NCBI GenBank assembly: GCA_041675505.1
Contig: JBAYTR010000002.1
Location: 1 to 64,000 of the forward strand
DNA: 64,000 bases
Direction of reading: 5' to 3'
Origin: JAGPCK01 sp041675505
Lineage (GTDB): Bacteria > Bacteroidota > Bacteroidia > UKL13-3
The position numbers were made by a program, and so were the translations under genes. This document shows, piece by piece, positions 7,173-15,169 of the stretch (positions are counted from its first letter, which is position 1; each line of letters opens with the position of its first letter). The notes beneath the pieces are model-generated. The model was given only the letters and a program-made list of their open reading frames with translations. It did not search any database and was not told where the DNA came from.

Positions 7173-9033
7173 AAAAATACTGGGCATATCTGCCTTTTAC
7201 CACGATTCGGCAGCAGCCATCATCGAAGACGGGAAAATTATTGCGGCAGCGCAGGAAGAACGTTTTACCCGTAAAAAACACGACCCGGCTTTTCCGGTTA
7301 ATGCTGTAAAATTCTGCTTGCAATATGCAGGATGCACCATTGACGAACTGGATGCTATTGCGTTTTACGATAAGCCGTTGCTCAAATTTGAACGACTGCT
7401 GGAAACTTATTATTCTTTTGCCCCCAAAGGTTTGCCCTCTTTTATGACGGCTATCCCCGTATGGCTCAAGGAAAAAATGTTTCTTAAAAAACTGATGCAC
7501 GACAGCCTGAAAGAAGTGGGTGAATACGATAAAAAGAAAGTGAAATTTCTTTTTCCGGAGCATCACCTGTCGCATGCTGCCAGTACGTATTATGTTTCGC
7601 CATACAACAAAGCCGCTATACTCACCATTGACGGTGTGGGTGAATGGGCCACTGCTTCCATTTGCAGCGGAGAAGGCAATAAAATAAGCGTACTGAAAGA
7701 ACTGAAGTTCCCTCACTCGCTGGGGTTGCTTTATTCAGCATTTACTTACTTCTTAGGCTTCCGTGTCAACTCGGGAGAATACAAACTAATGGGATTAGCT
7801 CCATACGGAGATCCGCAATCTGATCAGGTAAAAGAATATGTAAAAATCATCAAAAAAGAGATGATTGATTTGAAGGCTGACGGTTCAGTATGGTTAGACC
7901 AAAAGTACTTTAACTACGCTACCGGACTGCGCATGGTGCATGCTGATAAGTGGGAAAAACTTTTCGGATTTCCTTTGCGCAAACCTGAAGATGAATTGCA
8001 GCAACACCATTGTAACCTGGGATTAGCTATTCAACAAATCACCGAAGAATCGGTAGTACTGATGGCTCAGGAAGCTAAAAAAATTACAGGAGCAGATTAC
8101 CTGTGTATGTCGGGCGGTGTGGCTCTTAACTGTGTGGCCAACGGCAAGCTGCTCAACAGCGGTATATTCAAAGATGTATTTATTACACCTGCCTCAGGTG
8201 ATGCCGGAGGTGCCTTAGGTGCTGCTCTGGCTGCGCACTACATTTATTTCGGTGCTGAACGTAAACTCTCCGGCAAAATGGATGAGTTGGAAGGTTCTTA
8301 CCTCGGGCCTGAAATAAGTGACCTGGACATTCGCCTCACCAACAAAAAATACAAAGCTGTTGCACACCATTATACCGATTTTAACGAGTTGTGTAAAGAT
8401 GCTGCCAAGTTAATTGATGGCGGTAACGTGATTGGCTGGATACAAGGCCGCATGGAATTCGGTCCGCGTGCATTGGGCGCCCGCAGTATTATTGGCGACC
8501 CGCGCAACGAGGAAATGCAAAAGAAACTCAACCTCAAAATTAAGTACCGCGAATCTTTCCGTCCTTTTGCTCCTTCTGTATTGGCTGAAGACAGTGAACA
8601 GTACTTCGAACACAAAGGCACTTCTCCTTACATGCTGCTGGTTCAGCCCGTAAAAGAAAGCCGCAGGTTACCACTGCCCGCTAACTACCACGCTATGCCT
8701 TTAAGGGAAAAACTCTATTACAAACGTTCTGATTTACCTTCCATCACACACATTGATTTCTCAGCACGTATTCAAACTGTACACAAAGAAACCAACCCGC
8801 GTTACCATGAACTCATCAGTGAGTTTAAAAAACTAACTGGCTACGGGGTAATTGTGAATACCTCCTTCAATGTACGCGGTGAGCCTATTGTGTGTACACC
8901 TGAAGATGCTTACCGCTGTTTTATGCGCACAGAGATGGACGTTCTGGTAGTGGGTAATTACCTGTTCAAAAAAACAGAACAACCCGAGTGGACCAAAACC
9001 GACAACTGGAAAGAAGAGTTTGTACTGGATTAA
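7165..9033 (+). CDS. NodU/CmcH/SxtI-family O-carbamoyltransferase
   Basis: A 622-residue, full-length two-domain carbamoyltransferase. The N-terminal Kae1-like domain shows ISAFYHDSAAAI, AQEERFTRKKHD, HHLSHAASTYY (metal-binding His) and LTIDGVGEWAT. MGLAPYG, MSGGVALNCVAN and ASGDAGGALGAAL follow. The C-terminal YrdC-like part has YRESFRPFAPSVL and NTSFNVRGEPIV. These enzymes move a carbamoyl group from carbamoyl phosphate via carbamoyl-AMP onto a hydroxyl, as in nodulation factors, cephamycin and saxitoxin. Downstream are an SGNH protein, an SxtK-like peptide and an SxtJ-like membrane protein, matching the sxtI-J-K association, so a carbamoylated sugar or lipid-linked glycan is the likely product. 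Confidence 0.9.
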   Translation: MAKKILGISAFYHDSAAAIIEDGKIIAAAQEERFTRKKHDPAFPVNAVKFCLQYAGCTIDELDAIAFYDKPLLKFERLLETYYSFAPKGLPSFMTAIPVWLKEKMFLKKLMHDSLKEVGEYDKKKVKFLFPEHHLSHAASTYYVSPYNKAAILTIDGVGEWATASICSGEGNKISVLKELKFPHSLGLLYSAFTYFLGFRVNSGEYKLMGLAPYGDPQSDQVKEYVKIIKKEMIDLKADGSVWLDQKYFNYATGLRMVHADKWEKLFGFPLRKPEDELQQHHCNLGLAIQQITEESVVLMAQEAKKITGADYLCMSGGVALNCVANGKLLNSGIFKDVFITPASGDAGGALGAALAAHYIYFGAERKLSGKMDELEGSYLGPEISDLDIRLTNKKYKAVAHHYTDFNELCKDAAKLIDGGNVIGWIQGRMEFGPRALGARSIIGDPRNEEMQKKLNLKIKYRESFRPFAPSVLAEDSEQYFEHKGTSPYMLLVQPVKESRRLPLPANYHAMPLREKLYYKRSDLPSITHIDFSARIQTVHKETNPRYHELISEFKKLTGYGVIVNTSFNVRGEPIVCTPEDAYRCFMRTEMDVLVVGNYLFKKTEQPEWTKTDNWKEEFVLD

Positions 9034-9039
9034 CCCCAC

Positions 9040-10131
9040 ATGAAAGCCGTTTTAAAAAACATCCTTTTTGTTACCTTGCCTTCATTGGTATTTATGTTCC
9101 TGTTATTGGAACTGGTTTTCCGTTTCATTATTCCTGCGGCCAACCAGCCCGATTACATGTTTGATGAAAAAGAACAGGTATTGCGTTTTAACAATGCAAA
9201 AAACAGCAAAGGTATTTTCTCAACAGGCAAGCTGGCTGAACACCGCTACCAGTGGAGCATCAACAATGCCGGCTGGAACAGCCCTTACGATTACGCTAAT
9301 GAAAAAACAGCCGGTGTAAAACGTATTGCAGTTATAGGAGACTCGTATGTTGAAGCACTTAACGTAAACAACACCGAGATGTTTGCAGCTCGCCTGAATG
9401 AACAACTCGGAAAAAATTACCAGGTATATTCTTTCGGCATTTCAGGTTCTCCGTTTTCACAGTATTTGCAAATGTGCAGGTATGCGGCTAAAAACTATAA
9501 CCCGGATATTTTTATCATTACCCTTATTCACAATGATTTTGATGAAAGCCTGGAGGGGAAATCCATCAGCCCGGTGTACCATACCTTAAAAATTAACACC
9601 GACAGTTCTGTAACGGAAATCTCTGCACAACCTTATCAGGTTTCCACAATGCGCAGGTTATTCAAACGCAGTGCATTTGTCCGCTACCTGTTATTTAACA
9701 TTAAAATACAGGAAACCTGGCAGGCATTAAAAGCCAAATGGCAACCTGTTGAGCAACCCAAAAATTTTAACGCCAATATTGATGTGAATGCCATTTTGAA
9801 TAACAAGGCTGCCATACAAAAAGCAGTAGATTACATTTGCTCTTCACTTAAGGCGGAGTTCCCCGACAAACAGTTTTTGTTAATGATAGACGGTTCCCGC
9901 TATGATATTTACGACCACAAGCTCAATGAATGCAATGTGTGCTACATGAATGACATGAGCATGCAGGCCGCACAAAAATATGCCATGTGGGGCATTGACC
10001 TCAATTACCTGTTTGAACGCGAATACAAAAAAAACAAACAAGTATTTAATACACCGGAAGACTTCCATTGGAATGCGTACGCACACCAATTGGTAGCTGA
10101 CACCTTAACCCGATTTATAACCTCTAAATAA
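9040..10131 (+). CDS. Membrane-anchored SGNH-hydrolase-like protein
   Basis: A 363-residue protein with one N-terminal membrane segment (residues ~8-31) and an SGNH/GDSL domain facing the periplasm. GDS at 100-102 gives the nucleophile Ser102, IHNDFDE near 164-170 supplies the Asn block, and DFHWN with Asp341/His343 completes the triad. SGNH proteins in polysaccharide loci act as O-acyl esterases or O-acyltransferases, as in the AlgJ/AlgX and OafB C-terminal domains. The gene follows the carbamoyltransferase by 6 bases and precedes sxtK- and sxtJ-like genes, suggesting one modification module. A paralogue sharing NN.GWNSPYDY, GDSY and HNDFDES lies at 29254. No acylation or hydrolysis partner can be named. 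Confidence 0.8.
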   Translation: MKAVLKNILFVTLPSLVFMFLLLELVFRFIIPAANQPDYMFDEKEQVLRFNNAKNSKGIFSTGKLAEHRYQWSINNAGWNSPYDYANEKTAGVKRIAVIGDSYVEALNVNNTEMFAARLNEQLGKNYQVYSFGISGSPFSQYLQMCRYAAKNYNPDIFIITLIHNDFDESLEGKSISPVYHTLKINTDSSVTEISAQPYQVSTMRRLFKRSAFVRYLLFNIKIQETWQALKAKWQPVEQPKNFNANIDVNAILNNKAAIQKAVDYICSSLKAEFPDKQFLLMIDGSRYDIYDHKLNECNVCYMNDMSMQAAQKYAMWGIDLNYLFEREYKKNKQVFNTPEDFHWNAYAHQLVADTLTRFITSK

Positions 10132-10139
10132 AATCAGAT

Positions 10140-10289
10140 ATGGACTTACTTAAAGACTTATTCAATTTTATCGCACAACGAAAAAAGTTTTTTCTTGTAC
10201 CGATAATTTTAGTGCTCTTGCTGCTCGGCCTGCTTATCGTTATAGGCGGAGGCTCTGCCATTGCACCATTTATTTACACCTTATTTTAA
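10140..10289 (+). CDS. SxtK-like (DUF5989-type) 49-residue membrane peptide
   Basis: A small gene starting at ATG 10140 and ending TAA 10289. It encodes a short amphipathic/basic start (MDLLKDLFNFIAQRKK) followed by one hydrophobic helix (PIILVLLLLGLLIVIGGGSA) and an IAPFIYTLF tail. This matches the DUF5989/SxtK family, tiny single-span proteins encoded beside SxtI-type carbamoyltransferases. The arrangement carbamoyltransferase, SGNH, this gene, SxtJ-like is seen directly. Its function is unknown in the literature I know; it may help anchor or activate the carbamoyltransferase at the membrane. It was recognised from the reading frame and neighbours and is short enough to be missed by length cut-offs. 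Confidence 0.82.
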   Translation: MDLLKDLFNFIAQRKKFFLVPIILVLLLLGLLIVIGGGSAIAPFIYTLF

Positions 10290-10293
10290 TCAC

Positions 10294-10674
10294 ATGAGCA
10301 ATTCAGCCAAACAACCCTCTGAAGCCGACAACATCAAAAGCCTGCTCGTTATAGTAGTAGGATTTCTGGTGCTGCACTTCATTTTTAAATCGCAGGTGCT
10401 GCTGTACATCTCTTTAGGAGTAGGCGTACTGTCGTTATTGAGCACTTCGATAGCCAACCTTATCCTGTGGATATGGAACAAAATTGCCCTCGTATTGGGA
10501 TGGATAAACACCCGCATACTGTTGGCCATTGTGTTTTATGTGTTCCTTTACCCTGTTGCCTTGTTGTTCCGTTTAAGCGCTAAAAATCCGTTGCGCCTGA
10601 AGAACAAAGACGACTCAGTGTTTGACACACGTAACCATACCTACACCAAAGAAGACCTCGAGAATATCTGGTAA
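10294..10674 (+). CDS. SxtJ-family membrane protein
   Basis: About 126 residues with three hydrophobic stretches (residues ~15-34, ~37-60, ~70-92) and a hydrophilic C-terminal tail (LRLKNKDDSVFDTRNHTYTKEDLENIW), the form of SxtJ-family proteins, which accompany SxtI carbamoyltransferases. Function is unknown. The ATG at 10294, four bases after the sxtK-like stop, is preferred to a TTG at 10261 that would overlap that gene and add an unrelated leader. The stop overlaps the next start as TAATG, coupling it to NeuB. The context suggests a membrane partner of the carbamoyltransferase. Confidence 0.82.
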   Translation: MSNSAKQPSEADNIKSLLVIVVGFLVLHFIFKSQVLLYISLGVGVLSLLSTSIANLILWIWNKIALVLGWINTRILLAIVFYVFLYPVALLFRLSAKNPLRLKNKDDSVFDTRNHTYTKEDLENIW

Positions 10675-11678
10675 TGAAAAGCACATTCATTATAGCTGAA
10701 ATAGCACAGGCACATGAAGGTAGTTTGGGCATTGCCCACTCCTACATTGATGCTTTGGCAAAAGCTGGTGTGGATGCGGTAAAATTCCAAACTCACATAG
10801 CCGAGGCTGAAAGCAGCAGCGAGGAACAGTTCCGCGTTAAATTCAGCTATGAAGATAACACACGTTTTGATTACTGGAAACGTATGGAGTTTACACCCGA
10901 ACAGTGGGCCGGTCTTAAACAGCACTGCGATGATAAAGGTGTGGAGTTTATCTCCTCTCCTTTCTCGGTAGCCGCTGTTGAACTGCTGAAAAAAATCGGA
11001 GTGAAACGTTACAAGATAGGTTCAGGCGAACTCACCAATTACCTGATGCTGGAAGCCATTGCAAAAACTGGTCAACCCATCATCCTCTCTTCGGGCATGA
11101 GTGATTGGAATGAGTTGGATGATACCATCGCTTTCCTGCAACCTTTCGGCAACGCGCTTTCTATTTTACAATGCACCACCGCCTACCCTACTCAACCCGA
11201 GCAATGGGGCTTGGGGGTAATGGCCGAAATGAAAGAACGCTACAACATTCCCGTAGGTTTCTCCGATCATTCAGCTGACATTTATGCCTGCCTTGCTGCA
11301 GCAACACTGGGTGCCGAAATTCTGGAGTTCCATGCGGTGTTTGATAAAGAAATGTTCGGCCCTGATGCGAAAGCTTCTTTAACTATAGCACAAACCGAAA
11401 CACTGGTAAAAGGTGTTCGTCAAATAAATGCTGCCCTGCATGCTCCGCATCAGAAACACGACAGCAGTCATTTCTCCGAATTAAAAACACTCTTCGGAAA
11501 AAGTTTGGCCGTTAATAAAGCTCTGCCTGCAGGACATATTATTTCCATCTCTGATCTGGAATCTAAAAAGCCCGGTAGCATGGGCATACCTGCCAGAAAC
11601 TTCCGCAGCCTTATCGGGAAACAACTCACTAAAGCAAAACAGCAGTGGGATTTTTTGAAAGAGGAAGACTTTGTATAG
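10674..11678 (+). CDS. neuB: NeuB-family nonulosonic acid synthase
   Basis: A 334-residue enzyme: an N-terminal TIM barrel (residues ~1-260) with VKFQTH, YKIGSGEL, ILSSGMSD, TTAYPT, GFSDHS and EFHAVFDK, then a C-terminal antifreeze-like SAF domain (HIISISDLESKKPGSMGI). NeuB enzymes condense PEP with ManNAc or a 2,4-diamino-6-deoxyhexose to make sialic or legionaminic-type acids. The usual N-terminal EIGxNHxGN reads EIAQAHEGSLG here, so this is a divergent subgroup. The gene is coupled to the SxtJ-like gene, not to NeuC/NeuA, which lie beyond the GA repeat array. The actual product (Neu5Ac, legionaminate or another nine-carbon acid) is not determinable by eye. Confidence 0.87.
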   Translation: MKSTFIIAEIAQAHEGSLGIAHSYIDALAKAGVDAVKFQTHIAEAESSSEEQFRVKFSYEDNTRFDYWKRMEFTPEQWAGLKQHCDDKGVEFISSPFSVAAVELLKKIGVKRYKIGSGELTNYLMLEAIAKTGQPIILSSGMSDWNELDDTIAFLQPFGNALSILQCTTAYPTQPEQWGLGVMAEMKERYNIPVGFSDHSADIYACLAAATLGAEILEFHAVFDKEMFGPDAKASLTIAQTETLVKGVRQINAALHAPHQKHDSSHFSELKTLFGKSLAVNKALPAGHIISISDLESKKPGSMGIPARNFRSLIGKQLTKAKQQWDFLKEEDFV

Positions 11679-11690
11679 AGGGAAGGAAGA

Positions 11691-12027
11691 CCTGAGAGGA
11701 AAGACTGGAGAAGAAAGATTTGAGAGACGAGACTGGAGAGGAAAGATGCGAGACTATAGAGGAAAGATGCGAGAGATGAGACTGGAGAAGAAAGATTTGA
11801 GAGACGAGACTGGAGAGGAAAGATGCGAGACTATAGAGGAAAGATGCGAGAGATGAGACTGGAGAAGAAAGATTTGAGAGACGAGACTTGAGAAGAAAGA
11901 CCCGAGAGGAAAGAGACGAGAGACGAGACTGGAGAAGAAAGATGCGAGACTATAGAGGAAAGATGCGAGAGATGAGACTCTAGAGGAAAGAGACGAGAGA
12001 TGAAACTGGAGAGAAAAGATGCGAGAA
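11691..12027 (+). repeat. Purine-rich repeat array with a perfect 77-bp duplication
   Basis: GA-rich on the + strand, filling most of the 428-base gap between NeuB and NeuC. Positions 11705-11781 and 11782-11858 are identical 77-mers; a third copy is identical for its first 30 bases (11859-11888) and then decays into shuffled sub-motifs such as GAGAAGAAAGAT, GAGAGGAAAGATGCGAGACT and CTATAGAGGAAAGATGCGAGA. Period 77 is not a multiple of three. The sub-motif at 11736-11755 is identical to 4961-4980 in the first array, so both belong to one repeat family. The remaining 12028-12106 is AT-rich leader for the next gene; no clear promoter motif was found in it. Confidence 0.9.
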
Positions 12028-12106
12028 TGACAGAGGATCATTCAACAAACAAGACCATTTTACTCTGATATAAATAAAAAAAGACTGGTACATTAATTAA
12101 ATACCC

Positions 12107-13267
12107 ATGTCAGCTAAAAGAAAAATATGTGTGGTAATAACTGCCCGACCCAGTTACAGCAGAATTAAAACCGCGCTTACTGCCATACAAAATCATCCTG
12201 ATTTGGAACTGCAACTGGTGGTAGCGGCCTCAGCCTTGCTGGACAGGTACGGAACAGCTGTGAACTACATTGAAAAAGACGGATTCAAAATAACAGGTAA
12301 GGTATTCAACGTACTGGAAGGTGAAAACCTCACCGCTGCAGCCAAAACAACCGGCATTGGTATTCTGGAACTTTCTACTCTGTTCGACAACATACAACCC
12401 GATGTAGTGGTAACTGTTGCCGACAGATTCGAAACCATGTCAACTGCCATATCCGCAGCTTACATGAATATTCCCTTAGCTCATGTACAAGGTGGTGAGG
12501 TTACTGGTAATATTGATGAAAAAGTACGCCATGCTATTACCAAGCTGGCCGACCTTCATTTTGTAGCTTCACCTATGGCACGTGACCGTGTAATAAAGAT
12601 GGGCGAAAATCCTGAAAAGGTTTTTTTAACCGGCTGTCCCTCCATTGATGTGGCGAAAGAGATGATGAAAGATTCTCATCTTGACTTTGACCCGTTCATA
12701 AAATACAAAGGAGTAGGTAACATACTGGATATAACCAAGGGATATTTGGTAGTGATGCAACATCCTGTTACAACTGAATATGCAGACAGCCGTATGCATA
12801 TTGAACAAACACTGGAGGCTATTGCTGAACTAAAATTACCTACCCTGTGGTTTTGGCCTAACGTAGATGCAGGTGCTGATGGGACGTCAAAGGGTATACG
12901 TGCATTCCGTGAGTTTAAAGACAGTTCAAACGTGCACTTCTTTAAAAACATGGAACCTGGCGATTTCCTGAAACTGTTAAAAAACAGCAGCTGCCTTATT
13001 GGTAACTCCAGCGTAGGAATACGCGAGTGCGCCTATCTGGGTGTTCCTGTGGTGAACATTGGCAGCCGACAAGTAGGACGTGAGCGTGGTGAAAATGCGA
13101 TTGATACCGATTATAAAAAGGGAGAGATTATAGAGGCTATAAAAACTCAAATAAAGCACGGGCACTACAACCCTGATACTACCTACGGAACAGGTGAAGC
13201 AGGAGAACGTATCGCTGAACTATTAGCTACGGTTCCTCTTACTTTTCATAAAATTTTACACTATTGA
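12107..13267 (+). CDS. neuC: Hydrolysing UDP-GlcNAc 2-epimerase (NeuC type)
   Basis: A 386-residue GT-B-like epimerase. It opens VVITARPSYSRIKTAL (residues ~8-23), with VVTVADRFETM, AHVQGGEVTGNIDEKVRHAITKLADLHF in the middle and SSVGIRECAYLGVPVVNIGSRQ near the C-terminus, the pattern of NeuC-type hydrolysing epimerases rather than WecB. NeuC releases UDP and yields free ManNAc (or a 6-deoxy-diNAc analogue) for NeuB. It heads the long gene run after the GA repeat array, and its 3' end overlaps the TTG start of the following dehydrogenase gene. WecB-type activity is covered by a different gene at 48239. Confidence 0.87.
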   Translation: MSAKRKICVVITARPSYSRIKTALTAIQNHPDLELQLVVAASALLDRYGTAVNYIEKDGFKITGKVFNVLEGENLTAAAKTTGIGILELSTLFDNIQPDVVVTVADRFETMSTAISAAYMNIPLAHVQGGEVTGNIDEKVRHAITKLADLHFVASPMARDRVIKMGENPEKVFLTGCPSIDVAKEMMKDSHLDFDPFIKYKGVGNILDITKGYLVVMQHPVTTEYADSRMHIEQTLEAIAELKLPTLWFWPNVDAGADGTSKGIRAFREFKDSSNVHFFKNMEPGDFLKLLKNSSCLIGNSSVGIRECAYLGVPVVNIGSRQVGRERGENAIDTDYKKGEIIEAIKTQIKHGHYNPDTTYGTGEAGERIAELLATVPLTFHKILHY

Positions 13268-14217
13268 ACCAAACGTTCAAAATACGTGTAGCTGAAGACA
13301 AGGACTTTTCTCCAAAGGTGCTGCAAATGCTGCAGGAAGTAGCCGAAGTAGAAATGGCCTCTTGTACAGCAGAAGAATTACCCGAGATTTTTAATTCCTG
13401 CGATGTATTCTGGTTCCGGCTGGGTTTTAAACTGAACAAAGAATTAATTGACAACAGCACACAACTGAAAATTATTGCCACACCCGTAACGGGCATTGAC
13501 CATATTGATGAAGCGGCTTGTGCGGCCAAAGGAATAAAAATTATCTGCCTGCGTGGCGAATACGAATTTCTTAAAGAAGTGCGTGCCACGGCTGAACATA
13601 CACTTGCACTAACATTGGCACTTTTGCGTCATTTACCCGCAGCCACTCTGGATGCTCAACAAGGTAACTGGCAACGGGACTTGTACCGGGGCCATGAGCT
13701 CTACAAGAAAAAAGTGGGTATAATTGGTATGGGCCGCCTGGGACAAATTACTGCTTCTTATTTCAAAGCGTTTGGTTGTGATGTTTATTACTATGACACC
13801 CGCAGCATTACCAGCGAGGTAGCACAACCCGTAAAGCAGCTTAACGATATTGCTGCGTGTGACATCATATCTGTACACGTTAACTATACTAAAGAAAACC
13901 ATCACCTCATTGATTCAGATTTTTTTGAGCAATGCACCGGTAACGGTTATTTCATCAACACTTCCCGTGGTGGTATTGTGAAGGAGATGGACTTGTTAAA
14001 CGCTCTGGATAAAGGCCTGTTGAAAGGCGCAGCACTGGATGTAATTCAGGATGAATTCTCGTACAATGCTTCCAACACTTTAGCCACTTATGCCCGTGAG
14101 CACCACAACCTGTTGCTCACCCCGCACATCGGTGGTAACACTTACGAGTCATTTGAAAAGACCGAATTGTTTATAGCACAAAAAATAATTGCACAGTTAC
14201 ATGCTGCTGGCCGTTAA
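13264..14217 (+). CDS. D-isomer-specific 2-hydroxyacid dehydrogenase
   Basis: A 317-residue NAD(P)-dependent dehydrogenase of the D-2-hydroxyacid family. ATPVTGIDHID sits in the substrate-binding domain, VGIIGMGRLGQ (residues ~152-162) is the Rossmann glycine motif, INTSRGGIV carries the catalytic Arg region and LLLTPHIGGNT the catalytic His. The fold resembles phosphoglycerate and erythronate-4-phosphate dehydrogenases. The TTG start at 13264 shares bases with the NeuC stop. Lying between NeuC and NeuA it is unlikely to be housekeeping; it may make or consume a hydroxyacid used as a sugar substituent, or reduce a keto group of the nonulosonate pathway. Both ideas are inference. Confidence 0.8.
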   Translation: MNQTFKIRVAEDKDFSPKVLQMLQEVAEVEMASCTAEELPEIFNSCDVFWFRLGFKLNKELIDNSTQLKIIATPVTGIDHIDEAACAAKGIKIICLRGEYEFLKEVRATAEHTLALTLALLRHLPAATLDAQQGNWQRDLYRGHELYKKKVGIIGMGRLGQITASYFKAFGCDVYYYDTRSITSEVAQPVKQLNDIAACDIISVHVNYTKENHHLIDSDFFEQCTGNGYFINTSRGGIVKEMDLLNALDKGLLKGAALDVIQDEFSYNASNTLATYAREHHNLLLTPHIGGNTYESFEKTELFIAQKIIAQLHAAGR

Positions 14218-15169
14218 CTACCATTACATCAGGGAGGAATACAACACTCCCTACCCCGCCTTCTTCGGCACAACACCTGAGCTTTTTCGTAAACAGTTGG
14301 TGGAACTATCAAAACACGGGAGTTTTGTAAGTGCTGACGATATTGCCGCTGCAGTTAAACACGAAAAAAAATTACCTGAACACTCCATCGTTATCACATT
14401 CGATGACGGACTTCGGGAACAATACGAATATGCCTTACCTGTTTTAAACGAATTGGGCATACCCGCTATCTTTTTTGTGAACACCATCAACCTTGAACAG
14501 AAAGTTTCAGAGGTACACAAAATTCATCTCCTGCGCTCAGTGATTTCTCCTGCTGATTTCCTGCACCAGATAACAAGTTACCTGAAGGAACATCAAATCA
14601 GTATCAGTGATTTCAGTAAAGCAGGGGAACATGGAAAGGCGCATTATCTCTATGATAATGAAGAAACAGCCGCATTAAAGTACATCCTTAATTTTTTGCT
14701 ACCTCAAGCTGTACTTAGTTCTGTATGTAACAACATCTTTAACACACACTTTGATGAAGCTGAGACAGCAAATAATATGTACTTTACCAGAGAACAGTTA
14801 AGTGCTTTGCTCAACAGGAATTTTATAGGTTCACACGGGCATGAACATTTGCCGCTGGGTACATTATCAGAACACCATAAAAATGAACAAGTAAGTAAAA
14901 CTCAACATATACTCTCTGCCTTATCAGGTAAAAACATACCTGCTTTCAGCTACCCGTATGGATCAGCTACCGCCTGTGCAGATATGCAGCACACCTTACA
15001 AAGTAACCATTTCACATTCGCCTTCACCATGAATCGGGCAGTGAACATTAATTTAGAAACACCCTTCTATCTCTCTCGCTTTGATAACAATGACGTGCCG
15101 TTAGGTAAAGCTTCTAAAATTCCTGTAGACATGAATATGTTTGACTTTTTCAGTTCACAAAACGCATGA
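14201..15169 (+). CDS. Polysaccharide deacetylase (NodB/CE4-like)
   Basis: About 322 residues. CE4 landmarks are LAVNYHYI at the start, VITFDDGLREQYEYALPVL with the metal/catalytic Asp pair, GIPAIFFVNT, the GSHGHEHLPLG H-x-x-x-H metal site near residue 210, and AFSYPYGS. A helical insertion lies between FFVNT and the His motif. The enzyme removes acyl groups from amino sugars. The ATG at 14201 is preferred to a TTG at 14189; it overlaps the dehydrogenase gene by 17 bases. Followed directly by a formyltransferase-fold gene, it could free an amine that is then reacylated. No signal peptide is seen, so a cytoplasmic nucleotide-sugar or free-sugar substrate is plausible. Confidence 0.82.
   Translation: MLLAVNYHYIREEYNTPYPAFFGTTPELFRKQLVELSKHGSFVSADDIAAAVKHEKKLPEHSIVITFDDGLREQYEYALPVLNELGIPAIFFVNTINLEQKVSEVHKIHLLRSVISPADFLHQITSYLKEHQISISDFSKAGEHGKAHYLYDNEETAALKYILNFLLPQAVLSSVCNNIFNTHFDEAETANNMYFTREQLSALLNRNFIGSHGHEHLPLGTLSEHHKNEQVSKTQHILSALSGKNIPAFSYPYGSATACADMQHTLQSNHFTFAFTMNRAVNINLETPFYLSRFDNNDVPLGKASKIPVDMNMFDFFSSQNA

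Noticed and set aside
7150..7716. 188-aa frame on the - strand
   Set aside because: Antisense to the well-supported carbamoyltransferase and epimerase genes.
11671..12041. Open frames on both strands through the GA repeat (61 aa +, 95 aa -)
   Set aside because: Low-complexity translations of a non-triplet repeat (Arg/Glu/Lys or Ser/Leu/Phe only) with no domain.
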